Below, one piece after another: positions 47,494 through 55,457 of a stretch of DNA of 64,000 nt; the stretch's first letter is position 1, and every line of letters starts with the position of its first letter. Made by a program: the position numbers and the translations under genes. Under the pieces are notes generated by a model, which was not told where the DNA came from, did not search any database, and was given only the letters and a program-made list of their open reading frames with translations. The DNA is from Streptomyces sp. WMMC500. Its GTDB lineage: Bacteria > Actinomycetota > Actinomycetes > Streptomycetales > Streptomycetaceae. Location of the stretch: contig NZ_CP114905.1 of the NCBI RefSeq assembly GCF_027497195.1, positions 3,644,001-3,708,000 of the forward strand. The letters are read 5' to 3'.

Positions 47494-49080
47494 ATGGGGC
47501 GTGAGGGCGTGGACGGGTCGCGGTTGCGGGGCCAGGTCGGGACCGCGGGGGTGATGGGCGCGCTCGCCGGCGCCGCGCTCGCCGGCGGGCGGGGAGCCCG
47601 GGCGGCGGTCGGCGGCGCTGCGGCCGGGGCGGTCGGGCTCGGCGTGGTCGAGGCGGTCTCCCGGGTGCGGCAGCGGCCGGGCGAGATCCCGGCACTGTGG
47701 CAGCGCATCGCCACGAGCGGCGCGCTGGCCGCCGCCGCGGGCTGGGCGGGCGCGCGGCTGACGGGCGCGGGTCCGGTGGCGGTGGGCACGGTGGCCGGCG
47801 CGGCGGCGGGGGCGCTGGGCGTACGGCCGCACAAGGTGGCGCTGGGCCCGGTGGTGGGCGCGGCGGTGGGCGGGGCGTATGCGCTACGCGGGCGGGGTGG
47901 CGGCGAGCGCGGCGGCGGCGCGGGCTCGGGTGGCGTGCCTCCGCGTGGGCGCGGCGGTGGCACCGGTCCGGGTGCCGCGGCGCTGCACACGCTCGCTTCC
48001 GCCGCGCGCCAGGCCCGCGGGGCGGGCGCGGCCACCTCGCCGCGGCGACGGGGCGGCGCAGCCGCCGGCCCCGCTGCGCCGCGCACGACGCTCGGTTCGG
48101 CAGCGCGCGACCGTGCCGCCTCCGCGCGCCGCGTGGTCGCGGATCCGCCCGCCGTCGTCGCCGCGCGGGGCGCGGCGGTGGCGGGGAGTGCGGTCGTGGC
48201 GTTCCGGGTCCTCTCCGCGCTCGTGTTCCGGGAGGCGCAGGTCAGCCTCGTCGCCGAAGAGGCCACCGCCGACGACCTGCCGTTCGTCGTGCCGCTCGAA
48301 GCGCGCTCCGCGTACGTCGGCACCTCGTACGTACGCGACCTCGCCGCCGTCCTCGGCGGCGCGTACACCGCCGACGCGCCCGACGTCGGCATCGTCGAGT
48401 CGCTGGACGCGCTCGCGGGACCCGGCTTCGACCCCGCCGAAGTCGACCCGCGGGTACGGGAGTTCTACGAGCACACCGCCCGCTTCACCCTCGACATCGA
48501 ACCCCGCTGGCGCCTGTGGGTCCGCCCCGGCTACCTCCTCTACCGCACCCTCGTCGCCCGCCCCCTCGGCCAGGCGAACGTGCCGATGAACCAGCGCGAG
48601 GTGCAGCGCGGCATGCGCAGCCGCATCGACACCATCACCCCCGCACCGGACCCGGCCGCGGCCGCCACACCCGTCGCCACCACCGCCGTCCGCGGCTGGA
48701 TCCGGTCCTTCGCGGACACCGACGACCCCATCTACGTCGGCATCTACACCACGTACCGGCACGGCGACCGCGGCTACGTCAGCGTCGGCTTCCCCCTCCC
48801 CCACGCCAGCTTCACCGCCACCCTCCTCCCCCGCGCCCGCCCCGGCGGCGGCCTGACCCTCACCAGCCACGCCGCGGACGACGACGGCACCGACCACCCC
48901 GGCCACTACCTGACGTACATCGACCCCGGCACCCGCGAGCTGACCACCCTCGGCGTGCCCGGCTTCGCCGAGCGGCTGGACGTGCACCTCACCGACGGAC
49001 GGCTCCGTGCCGAACACGCCTTCTCCGTGTTCGGCCTCCCGTTCCTCGTCCTCCACTACCGAATGGACCGCAAGTCATGA
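47494..49080 (+). CDS. Unrecognised Ala/Gly-rich membrane protein
   Basis: 528 residues, family not recognised. Residues 1-130 hold several Ala/Gly-rich weakly hydrophobic helices ([35 protein letters not shown]). About 130-225 is Arg/Gly/Ala low-complexity sequence. A helix near 220-240 precedes a well-folded, conserved-looking C-terminal part: [26 protein letters not shown] (in approximate form), [37 protein letters not shown], and a beta-rich end. Conserved Trp/Arg/Tyr suggest a lipid- or ligand-binding domain. The stop overlaps the APH start (ATGA). Confidence 0.6.
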   Translation: MGREGVDGSRLRGQVGTAGVMGALAGAALAGGRGARAAVGGAAAGAVGLGVVEAVSRVRQRPGEIPALWQRIATSGALAAAAGWAGARLTGAGPVAVGTVAGAAAGALGVRPHKVALGPVVGAAVGGAYALRGRGGGERGGGAGSGGVPPRGRGGGTGPGAAALHTLASAARQARGAGAATSPRRRGGAAAGPAAPRTTLGSAARDRAASARRVVADPPAVVAARGAAVAGSAVVAFRVLSALVFREAQVSLVAEEATADDLPFVVPLEARSAYVGTSYVRDLAAVLGGAYTADAPDVGIVESLDALAGPGFDPAEVDPRVREFYEHTARFTLDIEPRWRLWVRPGYLLYRTLVARPLGQANVPMNQREVQRGMRSRIDTITPAPDPAAAATPVATTAVRGWIRSFADTDDPIYVGIYTTYRHGDRGYVSVGFPLPHASFTATLLPRARPGGGLTLTSHAADDDGTDHPGHYLTYIDPGTRELTTLGVPGFAERLDVHLTDGRLRAEHAFSVFGLPFLVLHYRMDRKS

Positions 49081-49895
49081 AGCTCCCCGGCCCGGGCCCC
49101 GGCGACTGGACGCCGGTCACCACGGGCGAGTCGGGCGCCGCCGTCTTCCGCAGCGCGGACGGCACCCGGTACGCCAAGTCCGTCTCCGCGGCCGACGGGA
49201 CGGGCGCCACCGGCACCACCGGTACCGTCGCCGAACTCGCCGCCGAGCGCGACCGCGTCACGTGGCTGGCCGGCCAGGGCGTGCCGGGCCCCCGCGTCCT
49301 CGACTGGTACGCCGACGCCACCGGCGCCCGCCTGGTCACCACCGCCGTCGCGGGCGTGCCCGCGGACCGGTTGCCGCCGGAGGACCTGCGGGCCTGCTGG
49401 GGCCGTATCGCGGAGGCCGTACGGGCCCTGCACGCGCTCCCGGCCGCCCGCTGCCCGTACCGCTGGGACCTGGACACGGTGATGGCCCTCGCCCGCGACG
49501 TCGTGGCCCGCGGCGCGGTGCACCCGGAGTTCCTTCCCGAGGAGCAGCAGGGCACCCCGCCCGAGGAGTTGCTGGCCCGCCTCGAACCGCAACTGCCGCG
49601 CCGCCGGAAGGAGGCGGCCGACGACACGGTCGTCTGCCATGGTGACCTGACCCTGCCGAACGTCGTCCTCGACCCGGACACCGGGAACGTGGCGGGCTTC
49701 ATCGACCTGGGCCGCCTCGGACTCGCGGACCGCCACACCGACCTGGCCCTGCTCTTCGCCCACGCCCGCGAGACCTGGCCGGACGAGGCCGAAGCACGCG
49801 CCCGCGACGCCGACTTCGCCGCCGGCTACGGCGCCGCCCCCGACCCCGACCGCCTCCGCTTCTACCTCCACCTCGACCCCCTGACCTGGGGGTGA
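49077..49895 (+). CDS. APH(3')-type aminoglycoside phosphotransferase homologue
   Basis: 272 residues, close to the full length of APH(3') enzymes. Catalytic loop [16 protein letters not shown] (Asp base, Asn) and metal Asp in [20 protein letters not shown] match kanamycin kinases; TRYAKSVSA holds the ATP-site Lys and [14 protein letters not shown] the hinge. It may inactivate an aminoglycoside or phosphorylate another small molecule. It is translationally coupled to the unknown membrane protein. It ends 4 bp before a convergent stop. Confidence 0.82.
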   Translation: MKLPGPGPGDWTPVTTGESGAAVFRSADGTRYAKSVSAADGTGATGTTGTVAELAAERDRVTWLAGQGVPGPRVLDWYADATGARLVTTAVAGVPADRLPPEDLRACWGRIAEAVRALHALPAARCPYRWDLDTVMALARDVVARGAVHPEFLPEEQQGTPPEELLARLEPQLPRRRKEAADDTVVCHGDLTLPNVVLDPDTGNVAGFIDLGRLGLADRHTDLALLFAHARETWPDEAEARARDADFAAGYGAAPDPDRLRFYLHLDPLTWG

Positions 49896-49899
49896 ACCG

Positions 49900-50355
49900 T
49901 CAGGCCGGGGCGCCCGCCCTGATCAGCCGGACGTGCGCCTCCTGGAGCCCCTCCGGGAGCGCGTCCGGCCAGAACCAGTCCGCCGCGAGGATCTCGAAGC
50001 CGTCGAGCTTGAGCGTCCCGCCCGCGTACCGCGCCTCGTAGGCGATCTCCGCGCGCAGTCTGTAGCCGCTGGTCACCTGGACCAGCCGGCCGGGTACGAC
50101 GTCGAGGCCGGTCTCCTCCCGCACCTCCCGGACGACGGTCTGCGCGAACTCCTCGCCCTTGACCGCGAAGCCGGTCGGCAGCCCCCACGGCCGGGCGTCC
50201 GGCCACATCCGGTGCTTGAGCAGCAGCACCTGCCCTTGGTCGTTCCGCACCACACCCGTCACGCCGATCATGAACTTGGCCTGCGTGAACCACAGAATGC
50301 GCCACTGCACGGGACCGCGCACGAGTTTCCAGGCCCGGGCGACGACTCGCTTCAT
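49900..50355 (-). CDS. NUDIX hydrolase
   Basis: 151 residues with a full Nudix box, GFAVKGEEFAQTVVREVREETGLDV (G-x5-E-x7-REVREETG). A basic, hydrophobic N-terminus (VVARAWKLVRGPVQWRILWFTQAKFMIGV) resembles bacterial Nudix proteins that act on nucleotide sugars or phospho-compounds. It is 10 bp after the CGNR regulator gene and probably in one operon with it. The substrate is unknown. Confidence 0.87.
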   Translation of the reverse strand: MKRVVARAWKLVRGPVQWRILWFTQAKFMIGVTGVVRNDQGQVLLLKHRMWPDARPWGLPTGFAVKGEEFAQTVVREVREETGLDVVPGRLVQVTSGYRLRAEIAYEARYAGGTLKLDGFEILAADWFWPDALPEGLQEAHVRLIRAGAPA

Positions 50356-50365
50356 GCGCGTCCTT

Positions 50366-50983
50366 TCAGGGGTGGTCCGCCTCGCGGCGGGCTCTGAGGG
50401 TGCGGGCCTTGTGGCGGTTGCCGCAGCGGTCCATGGAACACCAGCGGCGGCGGCCCGGGCGGGAGGTGTCGGCGAAGAGGAGGTAGCAGCGCTCGCCCGC
50501 GCACTCGCGGATGCGGTGGGCGTACGGGCCGGAGAACAGGTCCACCGCGTCGCGGGCGACCGTCGAGAGCAGTTGGGCCGTCGTCGCCGGGCCCGGGGAC
50601 CAGGACGGGGTGCCGTCGGGGGTGAGGCGCGGGGCCAGCGGGGGTTCGGCCGCGGCGGCGTTGAGCGTGGCGAGGTCCGCGGCCGGGAGGGGGGCGGCGT
50701 GAGCGCGGGCCTGGGTGAGGCGGAAGAGTGCGTCGCGCAGGTGCCGTACGGCCGGTACGTCGGCGTCCGTGACCGTCAGCTCCGGCGCCGGGCGCAGCCT
50801 GGAGGCCGCCGCCCACGCCTCGACGTCCGTGGGGGTGTGCAGCACCTCGTACCGCGCGAAGAGGCCCGGGCCGCCGGTCGTGAGCAACTCCAGGCTGAGC
50901 GCGCCCGGGTCGAAGCGGAAGACCTGGCCGTCCGGGGGGCGCATCTCGATGCCCGGGGCGCGGGCGCTTGCCTCGTCCAGCAT
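50366..50983 (-). CDS. ABATE/CGNR zinc finger regulator
   Basis: 205 residues: an N-terminal ABATE domain (FRFDPGALSLELLTTGG ... LRDALFRLTQARA) and the C-terminal CGNR zinc finger RECAGERCYLLFADTSRPGRRRWCSMDRCGNRHKARTLRAR with its four Cys. The family comprises putative stress-linked DNA-binding proteins. It is divergent from a VOC gene across 20 bp; TATACT 6 bases before the ATG suggests a leaderless mRNA. Confidence 0.87.
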   Translation of the reverse strand: MLDEASARAPGIEMRPPDGQVFRFDPGALSLELLTTGGPGLFARYEVLHTPTDVEAWAAASRLRPAPELTVTDADVPAVRHLRDALFRLTQARAHAAPLPAADLATLNAAAAEPPLAPRLTPDGTPSWSPGPATTAQLLSTVARDAVDLFSGPYAHRIRECAGERCYLLFADTSRPGRRRWCSMDRCGNRHKARTLRARREADHP

Positions 50984-51003
50984 GTAACCAGTATAACCGG
51001 TAC
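50968..51003. promoter_or_regulatory. Overlapping divergent promoters in a 20-bp gap
   Basis: Plus: TTGCCT (50968-50973), 18-bp spacer, TATAAC (50992-50997), then 6 bases to the VOC ATG. Minus: TATACT (50995-50990), then 6 bases to the CGNR ATG. The two -10 boxes overlap. TAACCAGTA and TAACCGGTA are adjacent 9-bp near-repeats at 50985-51002. Confidence 0.6.
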
Positions 51004-51459
51004 ATGGTTCCCACGCACTGGAAAGTCGTCATCGACGCCACCGACCCGCACGCCCAGGCAGACTTCTGGGCCGCCGCCCTCGGGTACGAGGTGGAGGACA
51101 ACAGCCCGCTCATCGAGCAGCTCCTCGCCGCTGGCGCGATCCCCGAGGCCGTGCTGACCCGCCACCTGGACCGCCGCGCCTGGCGCACCGCCGCCGCCGT
51201 CCGGCACCCCGACGACCCGTACGACACCAGCTCCGGCGCCGGCCTCGGCCGCCGGCTGCTCTTCAACCAGGTCCCCGAGCCCAAGCCCGAAGGCAAGAAC
51301 CGCCTGCACCTCGACCTCCACCCCGAGTCCGGGCGGCGCGAGGCGGAGACGGCCCGGCTCGCGGAGCTGGGGGCCGCCGTCGTCCGACACGTCAAGGAGC
51401 AGGGTGGCGAGTGGACCGTCATGACCGACCCGGAGGGGAACGAGTTCTGTGTCCACTGA
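51004..51459 (+). CDS. VOC (glyoxalase-like) family protein
   Basis: 151 residues: THWKVVIDATDPHAQADFWAAALGYEVEDNSP at the start and HLDLHPES ... ETARLAELGAAVVRHVKEQGGEWTVMTDPEGNEFCV at the end mark a glyoxalase-like domain common in actinomycetes. The reaction is unknown. It is divergent from the CGNR regulator and probably controlled by it. The ATG directly follows the -10 box, so it is read as leaderless. Confidence 0.85.
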   Translation: MVPTHWKVVIDATDPHAQADFWAAALGYEVEDNSPLIEQLLAAGAIPEAVLTRHLDRRAWRTAAAVRHPDDPYDTSSGAGLGRRLLFNQVPEPKPEGKNRLHLDLHPESGRREAETARLAELGAAVVRHVKEQGGEWTVMTDPEGNEFCVH

Positions 51460-51473
51460 CGGGCACACGCGCG

Positions 51474-51509
51474 AAGGCCGCCGCGTACGGGGAGGCGCGC
51501 GGCGGCCTT
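51474..51509. terminator. Bidirectional terminator
   Basis: A perfect 12-bp stem, AAGGCCGCCGCG / CGCGGCGGCCTT, with a 12-base loop, between convergent stops at 51459 and 51527. Confidence 0.8.
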
Positions 51510-51526
51510 GACGGGCAGGAGTGCGG

Positions 51527-52729
51527 TCACTCCGCGGCGGCCTCCAGAGCCTCCGGGGTGACGGCGCCGACGAACACCTTGTCGTCCGTGATCAGCACGT
51601 TGACCAGCCGGCTCTCGAAGACCCGGCCGGCGTCCGTCTTGTCCGTGAAGAAGTCGAGGGCCGCCCCGACCCCGTCCCCGCCCAGCGCGTCGCCGGGCAG
51701 CGAGAGCTCGGCGATCGAGCCCCAGCCCTCGCCGTGGACCTTGACGTCCTCCAGGCCCGCGGGCTTGTCGCCCCCGGCCCGGTGCTCGCCGGTCCAGTCG
51801 CCGCCGAAGCCCTTGCCGAAGTCCCCGCCGAAGCCCTTGCCGAAGTCTCCGCCGAAGCCCTCGTCCAGGTCCCGCTCGGTCACCTCGGCGCCCGCCGGCG
51901 GCGCGAACAGATCCGCGTCCGGCTTGTTGAAGTCGACCTTCGTGAAGCCGGCGTCCACGACGGCCTTGCCGTCGTCCGCCGTCAGCGCCACCCGCAGCGG
52001 CACGCCGTTGTCGGCGTCCACCGCGATCGTGACGTCCCGGACCGTCGACGCGTCCTGCTTCGGCGTCAGCTTCAGCTCGTACGCGTCCTGCCCGGCCACC
52101 TGCGCCGTGCCGGCGACCTCGACGTCCGTCGTCTCGTCGGCGGCCTTCAGCAGCCGCTCCGCCAGCTCCTGCGGGGTGGCGTCCTGAAGGTCCTTCGGGA
52201 GGGCGAGCTCGTCGTGCTTCGCGGAGTCCTTCCCGGCGTCCTTCGGCAGCGTCGAGTGGAACACCTCGTCCGAGCCGGCGCCGAAGGTCCACACGTCCTC
52301 GCCGTTGCGCACCACCGTGTGGTCGCCGTCGGACCCGGGCAGCGTGACCCGCTGCTTCTCCGGACCGTCCGCCGCGACCCGCAGCTTGGTGTCGCCGGCG
52401 AGCAGCCGCGAGAGGTTCGCGCCCTCGCCGCCTCCGCCGCCGAAGGGTATCGACGGCAGGCCCAGGTCCGTGCTGATCTTCACGGTGCCGTCGACCGACT
52501 CGACCTCCGACGCCAGCGCCTTGGTGATCAGCTCCTCGGCCGTCACGTCGTCCGTGCTCGGCCCGTCCTCCTGGGCGAGCGCGGGCACCAGGCCGATGGT
52601 GGCGGCGGCGAGTCCCGCGATGCCCAGTGGCACCCCGTACCGCACCGCCTTTCTGCGCCGGGCGGCGGCGAGGTCCGCGGCGCGGTCCTCGGCCTCGTCG
52701 GCGGGTCGCTCCGGTGGGATCAGTGCCAT
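51527..52729 (-). CDS. LolA/RseB-like exported membrane-anchored protein
   Basis: 400 residues. A cytoplasmic start is followed by one membrane helix (YGVPLGIAGLAAATIGLVPALA, about 32-53) and an extracellular domain like LolA/DUF2092 outer-membrane-lipoprotein-sorting proteins: AEELITKALASEVESVDGTVKIS, ELKLTPKQDASTVRDVTIAVDADNGVPLRVAL, and NVLITDDKVFVGAVTPEALE. In Gram-positives such proteins may sense or carry lipids. Two and a half copies of GFGGDFGK (DNA 51800-51865) form a Gly-rich loop. GGAGG lies 8 bases before the ATG. There is no downstream partner. Confidence 0.8.
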   Translation of the reverse strand: MALIPPERPADEAEDRAADLAAARRRKAVRYGVPLGIAGLAAATIGLVPALAQEDGPSTDDVTAEELITKALASEVESVDGTVKISTDLGLPSIPFGGGGGEGANLSRLLAGDTKLRVAADGPEKQRVTLPGSDGDHTVVRNGEDVWTFGAGSDEVFHSTLPKDAGKDSAKHDELALPKDLQDATPQELAERLLKAADETTDVEVAGTAQVAGQDAYELKLTPKQDASTVRDVTIAVDADNGVPLRVALTADDGKAVVDAGFTKVDFNKPDADLFAPPAGAEVTERDLDEGFGGDFGKGFGGDFGKGFGGDWTGEHRAGGDKPAGLEDVKVHGEGWGSIAELSLPGDALGGDGVGAALDFFTDKTDAGRVFESRLVNVLITDDKVFVGAVTPEALEAAAE

Positions 52730-52982
52730 GGGATGTACCTCCGTCTCCGCGGTGGCTCGCGGAAAATCATTCGCTGCGTCGCACTCGTCCACCCCGTCGG
52801 GCCATTGTCACCCGACGCGTCGTACGGGGCTTCCCACCCATCTCAACAAATCGGGCGGCCCGGGGCGTCAGCCCATGGGCGCACCTTGGATTACTCCTGT
52901 CGTATGACGGCATCCGCCGCGGGTGGGGACTCAGCCCTGATCGTTGTACGGGGCATCCACTTGCGGATCAGGCCGTGCGCGG
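52730..52982. other. Non-coding gap before the LolA-like gene
   Basis: 253 bp between the polyprenyl synthase stop and the LolA-like start, both on the minus strand. It is more A/T-rich than its surroundings, as expected for a promoter. No clear -35/-10 pair and no gene were seen. CCTGATC and GATCAGG near 52934-52971 could form a 7-bp stem after the synthase gene. Confidence 0.4.
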
Positions 52983-53993
52983 CTATCCCGCCCGGTCCAC
53001 CACCGCGTCGCACAGCCCCTCCAGCGCCGTCCGCGCCGGGCACGCCGGCAGCGCCGTCAGGATCGCCCGCGCCTCCGCCGCGTACCGCACGGTGTCCCGC
53101 CTGGCCTGCTCCACCGCCGGGTGGACCCGCAGCCGGGCCAGGGCCTCCGCGAGGCGCGAGTCGTCCGTCAGGTCGCCGCCGAGCAGCGCCGCCAGCTCCA
53201 GGTCCGCCGGTCTGCGGAGGCGCCGGGCGGCGGCCCGCAGGTGCAGCACCGGCAGCGTCGCGACGCCCTCGCGCAGGTCCGTGCCCGGGGTCTTCCCCGA
53301 CTCGGCGCCGTCGCTGGTGATGTCGAGCAGGTCGTCCGCGAGCTGGAAGGCGATGCCGATGCGCTCGCCGTACTGCGTCAGCACCTCCACCACCGACTCG
53401 TCCGCGCCCGCCGTCAGCGCGCCGAAGCGGCCGGAGACGGCGATCAGCGAGCCGGTCTTGCCGGCGAGGACGTCCAGGTAGTGGTCGACCGGGTCGCGGC
53501 CCTCGGCCGGCCCCGCGGTCTCCAGGATCTGCCCGGTGACGAGCCGCTCGAACGCCTGGGCCTGGATCCGGACCATCTCGGGGCCCAGGTCGGCGAGGAG
53601 CCGCGAGGCCCGTGCGAAGAGAAAGTCGCCGGTGAGGACGGCGACGGAGTTGGCCCAGCGCTTGTTGGCGCTGGGTACGCCCCGGCGTACGGACGCCTCG
53701 TCCATCACGTCGTCGTGGTAGAGGGTGGCCAGGTGCGTCAGCTCGACGACGACGCCCGAGGGCGCGACGCCCGGCGCGTACGGATCGCCGAACTGGGCGG
53801 CGAGCATGACCAGCAGGGGGCGGAATCTCTTGCCGCCGGCGCGGACGAGATGCCGCGCGGCCTCGGTGATGAACGGCACATCGCTCTTCGTCGCCTCCAG
53901 AAGCCCCTCTTCGACGGCCGCCAGTCCGGCCTCGACATCGGCTTCCAGGGCCCGGTCCTGAACGCTGAGCCCCAAGGGCGCGACCACGGTCAC
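52983..53993 (-). CDS. Polyprenyl diphosphate synthase
   Basis: 336 residues of the trans-prenyltransferase family. First Asp-rich motif LYHDDVMDEASVRRG, second motif AFQLADDLLDITS, and GGKRFRPLLVMLAA for allylic substrate binding. Two small residues before the first DDxxD allow long products, as in solanesyl- or heptaprenyl-type enzymes. It probably makes the menaquinone side chain; its place next to the main nuo operon fits. AGGAGGAG lies 7 bases before the GTG. Confidence 0.92.
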   Translation of the reverse strand: MTVVAPLGLSVQDRALEADVEAGLAAVEEGLLEATKSDVPFITEAARHLVRAGGKRFRPLLVMLAAQFGDPYAPGVAPSGVVVELTHLATLYHDDVMDEASVRRGVPSANKRWANSVAVLTGDFLFARASRLLADLGPEMVRIQAQAFERLVTGQILETAGPAEGRDPVDHYLDVLAGKTGSLIAVSGRFGALTAGADESVVEVLTQYGERIGIAFQLADDLLDITSDGAESGKTPGTDLREGVATLPVLHLRAAARRLRRPADLELAALLGGDLTDDSRLAEALARLRVHPAVEQARRDTVRYAAEARAILTALPACPARTALEGLCDAVVDRAG

Positions 53994-54182
53994 GAGGGCT
54001 CCTCCTGTCTGCTGACGTTCACGTGGAACAGATTGTCGATGTGTCGTTAGCCACCACCATGCACCACGATCGCAGCGTAGCCGGTCACGCGACGATCACG
54101 TCGGGCGGCTTCCCCTAGGCCGACCTGGGGGTCGTAACCTGAGGTCCCCAGCCCACCGACCACGATGAGGCAGGACTCCGCG

Positions 54183-55415
54183 ATGCCCGAGCACAGCCCG
54201 CTCGACGTGCCAGAAGGCGATCCCTTCGGGCCGCACAACCTTCCGTACGGCGTCTTCTCCACGCCCGCGGGCACGGACCCCCGCGTCGGCGTGCGTTACG
54301 GCGCATCCGTCCTGGACACCGCCGCCGTCGCCGCGGCCCTCGGCTCCCCGCACGCCGCGCTGCTCGCCGCCCCGACGCTGGCGCCGCTGATGGCCGCCGG
54401 GCGGCCGGTGTGGCAGGCCGTACGGGCCGAGGTGACCGCCTGGCTGACCGACCTGGCGCACCGCGCCGCCGTCGAGCCGCACCTGCACGAGCTGGACCGC
54501 GTCGCGCTGCACATGCCCTTCGAGGTCGGCGACTACGTCGACTTCTACTCAAGCGAGCACCACGCCGCCAACGTCGGCCGCATCTTCCGCCCCGCCGAGG
54601 AGCCGCTGACGCCCAACTGGAAGCACCTGCCCATCGGGTACCACGGCAGGTCCGGGACCATCGTGCCGTCCGGCACCCCCGTCACGCGCCCCGCCGGCCA
54701 GCGCATGGGCGCCCCCGACGACCCGGAGCCCGGCCTGCCCGGCCCCGTGTTCGGCCCCTCCGTCCGGCTCGACATCGAGGCCGAGGTCGGCTTCGTCGTC
54801 GGGGTGCCGTCGCCGATGGGCACTCCCGTGCCCCGTACCGACTTCCGCGCGCACGTCTTCGGTCTCTGCCTGGTCAACGACTGGTCCGCGCGCGACGTAC
54901 AGCCCTGGGAGCAGCGCCCCCTCGGCCCGCACCAGGCGAAGTCCTTCGCCACGTCCCTCGCGCACTGGATCACCCCGCTCGACGCCCTGGAGGCCGCCCG
55001 CGTCGCCCCGCCGGAGCGTACGCACCCGCTGCTGCCGTACCTCGACGACACCGGTGCCGGCGAGCAGCCCGGCGGCTACGACCTGCGCCTGGAGGTGCGG
55101 GTCAACGGCGAGCCGGTCTCCCGGCCGCCGTTCGCCTCGATGTACTGGACCGCGGCGCAGCAGTTGGCCCACATGACCGTCAACGGCGCCTCCGTACGCA
55201 CCGGCGACCTCTACGCCTCCGGCACCGTCAGCGGGCCGGAACCCGACGAGGTGGGCTCCCTGCTGGAGCTGACGAAGGGCAAGGGCCCGTGGCTCGCGGA
55301 CGGGGACGTCGTCGAGATCGACGGCTGGGCCCCCGGCCCGGACGGGCTGCGAATCGCGCTCGGCGGGGTCCGCGGTCAGGTGAAGCCGACCGGCTGGACC
55401 CCGCAGGAACGCTAG
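54183..55415 (+). CDS. fahA: Fumarylacetoacetase
   Basis: 410 residues, full length. The N-terminal SH3-like domain (FGPHNLPYGVFSTP ... RVGVRYGASVLD) and the catalytic domain with DYVDFYSSEHHAANVGRIFRP (metal and catalytic His), LPIGYHGRSGTIVPSGTPV, DIEAEVGFVVGVPS (metal Glu residues), LVNDWSARDVQPWEQRPLGPHQAKSF. It hydrolyses fumarylacetoacetate to fumarate and acetoacetate in tyrosine breakdown. The ATG at 54183 is chosen; ATG 54165 adds six residues. It is divergent from the synthase gene. Confidence 0.95.
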   Translation: MPEHSPLDVPEGDPFGPHNLPYGVFSTPAGTDPRVGVRYGASVLDTAAVAAALGSPHAALLAAPTLAPLMAAGRPVWQAVRAEVTAWLTDLAHRAAVEPHLHELDRVALHMPFEVGDYVDFYSSEHHAANVGRIFRPAEEPLTPNWKHLPIGYHGRSGTIVPSGTPVTRPAGQRMGAPDDPEPGLPGPVFGPSVRLDIEAEVGFVVGVPSPMGTPVPRTDFRAHVFGLCLVNDWSARDVQPWEQRPLGPHQAKSFATSLAHWITPLDALEAARVAPPERTHPLLPYLDDTGAGEQPGGYDLRLEVRVNGEPVSRPPFASMYWTAAQQLAHMTVNGASVRTGDLYASGTVSGPEPDEVGSLLELTKGKGPWLADGDVVEIDGWAPGPDGLRIALGGVRGQVKPTGWTPQER

Positions 55416-55424
55416 GCCGCGGCC

Positions 55425-55453
55425 GGGGTCCGGGGGCGGCGCCCCCGGACCCC
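55425..55453. terminator. Bidirectional terminator, fahA / nuo operon
   Basis: A perfect 13-bp stem (GGGGTCCGGGGGC and its complement) with a 3-base loop, between the fahA stop and the convergent nuoN stop. Confidence 0.8.
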
Positions 55454-55457
55454 CCGC

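Noticed and set aside
52915..52975. A riboswitch or structured leader before the LolA-like gene
   Set aside because: Only one weak 7-bp stem with a long loop; nothing matches a known class.
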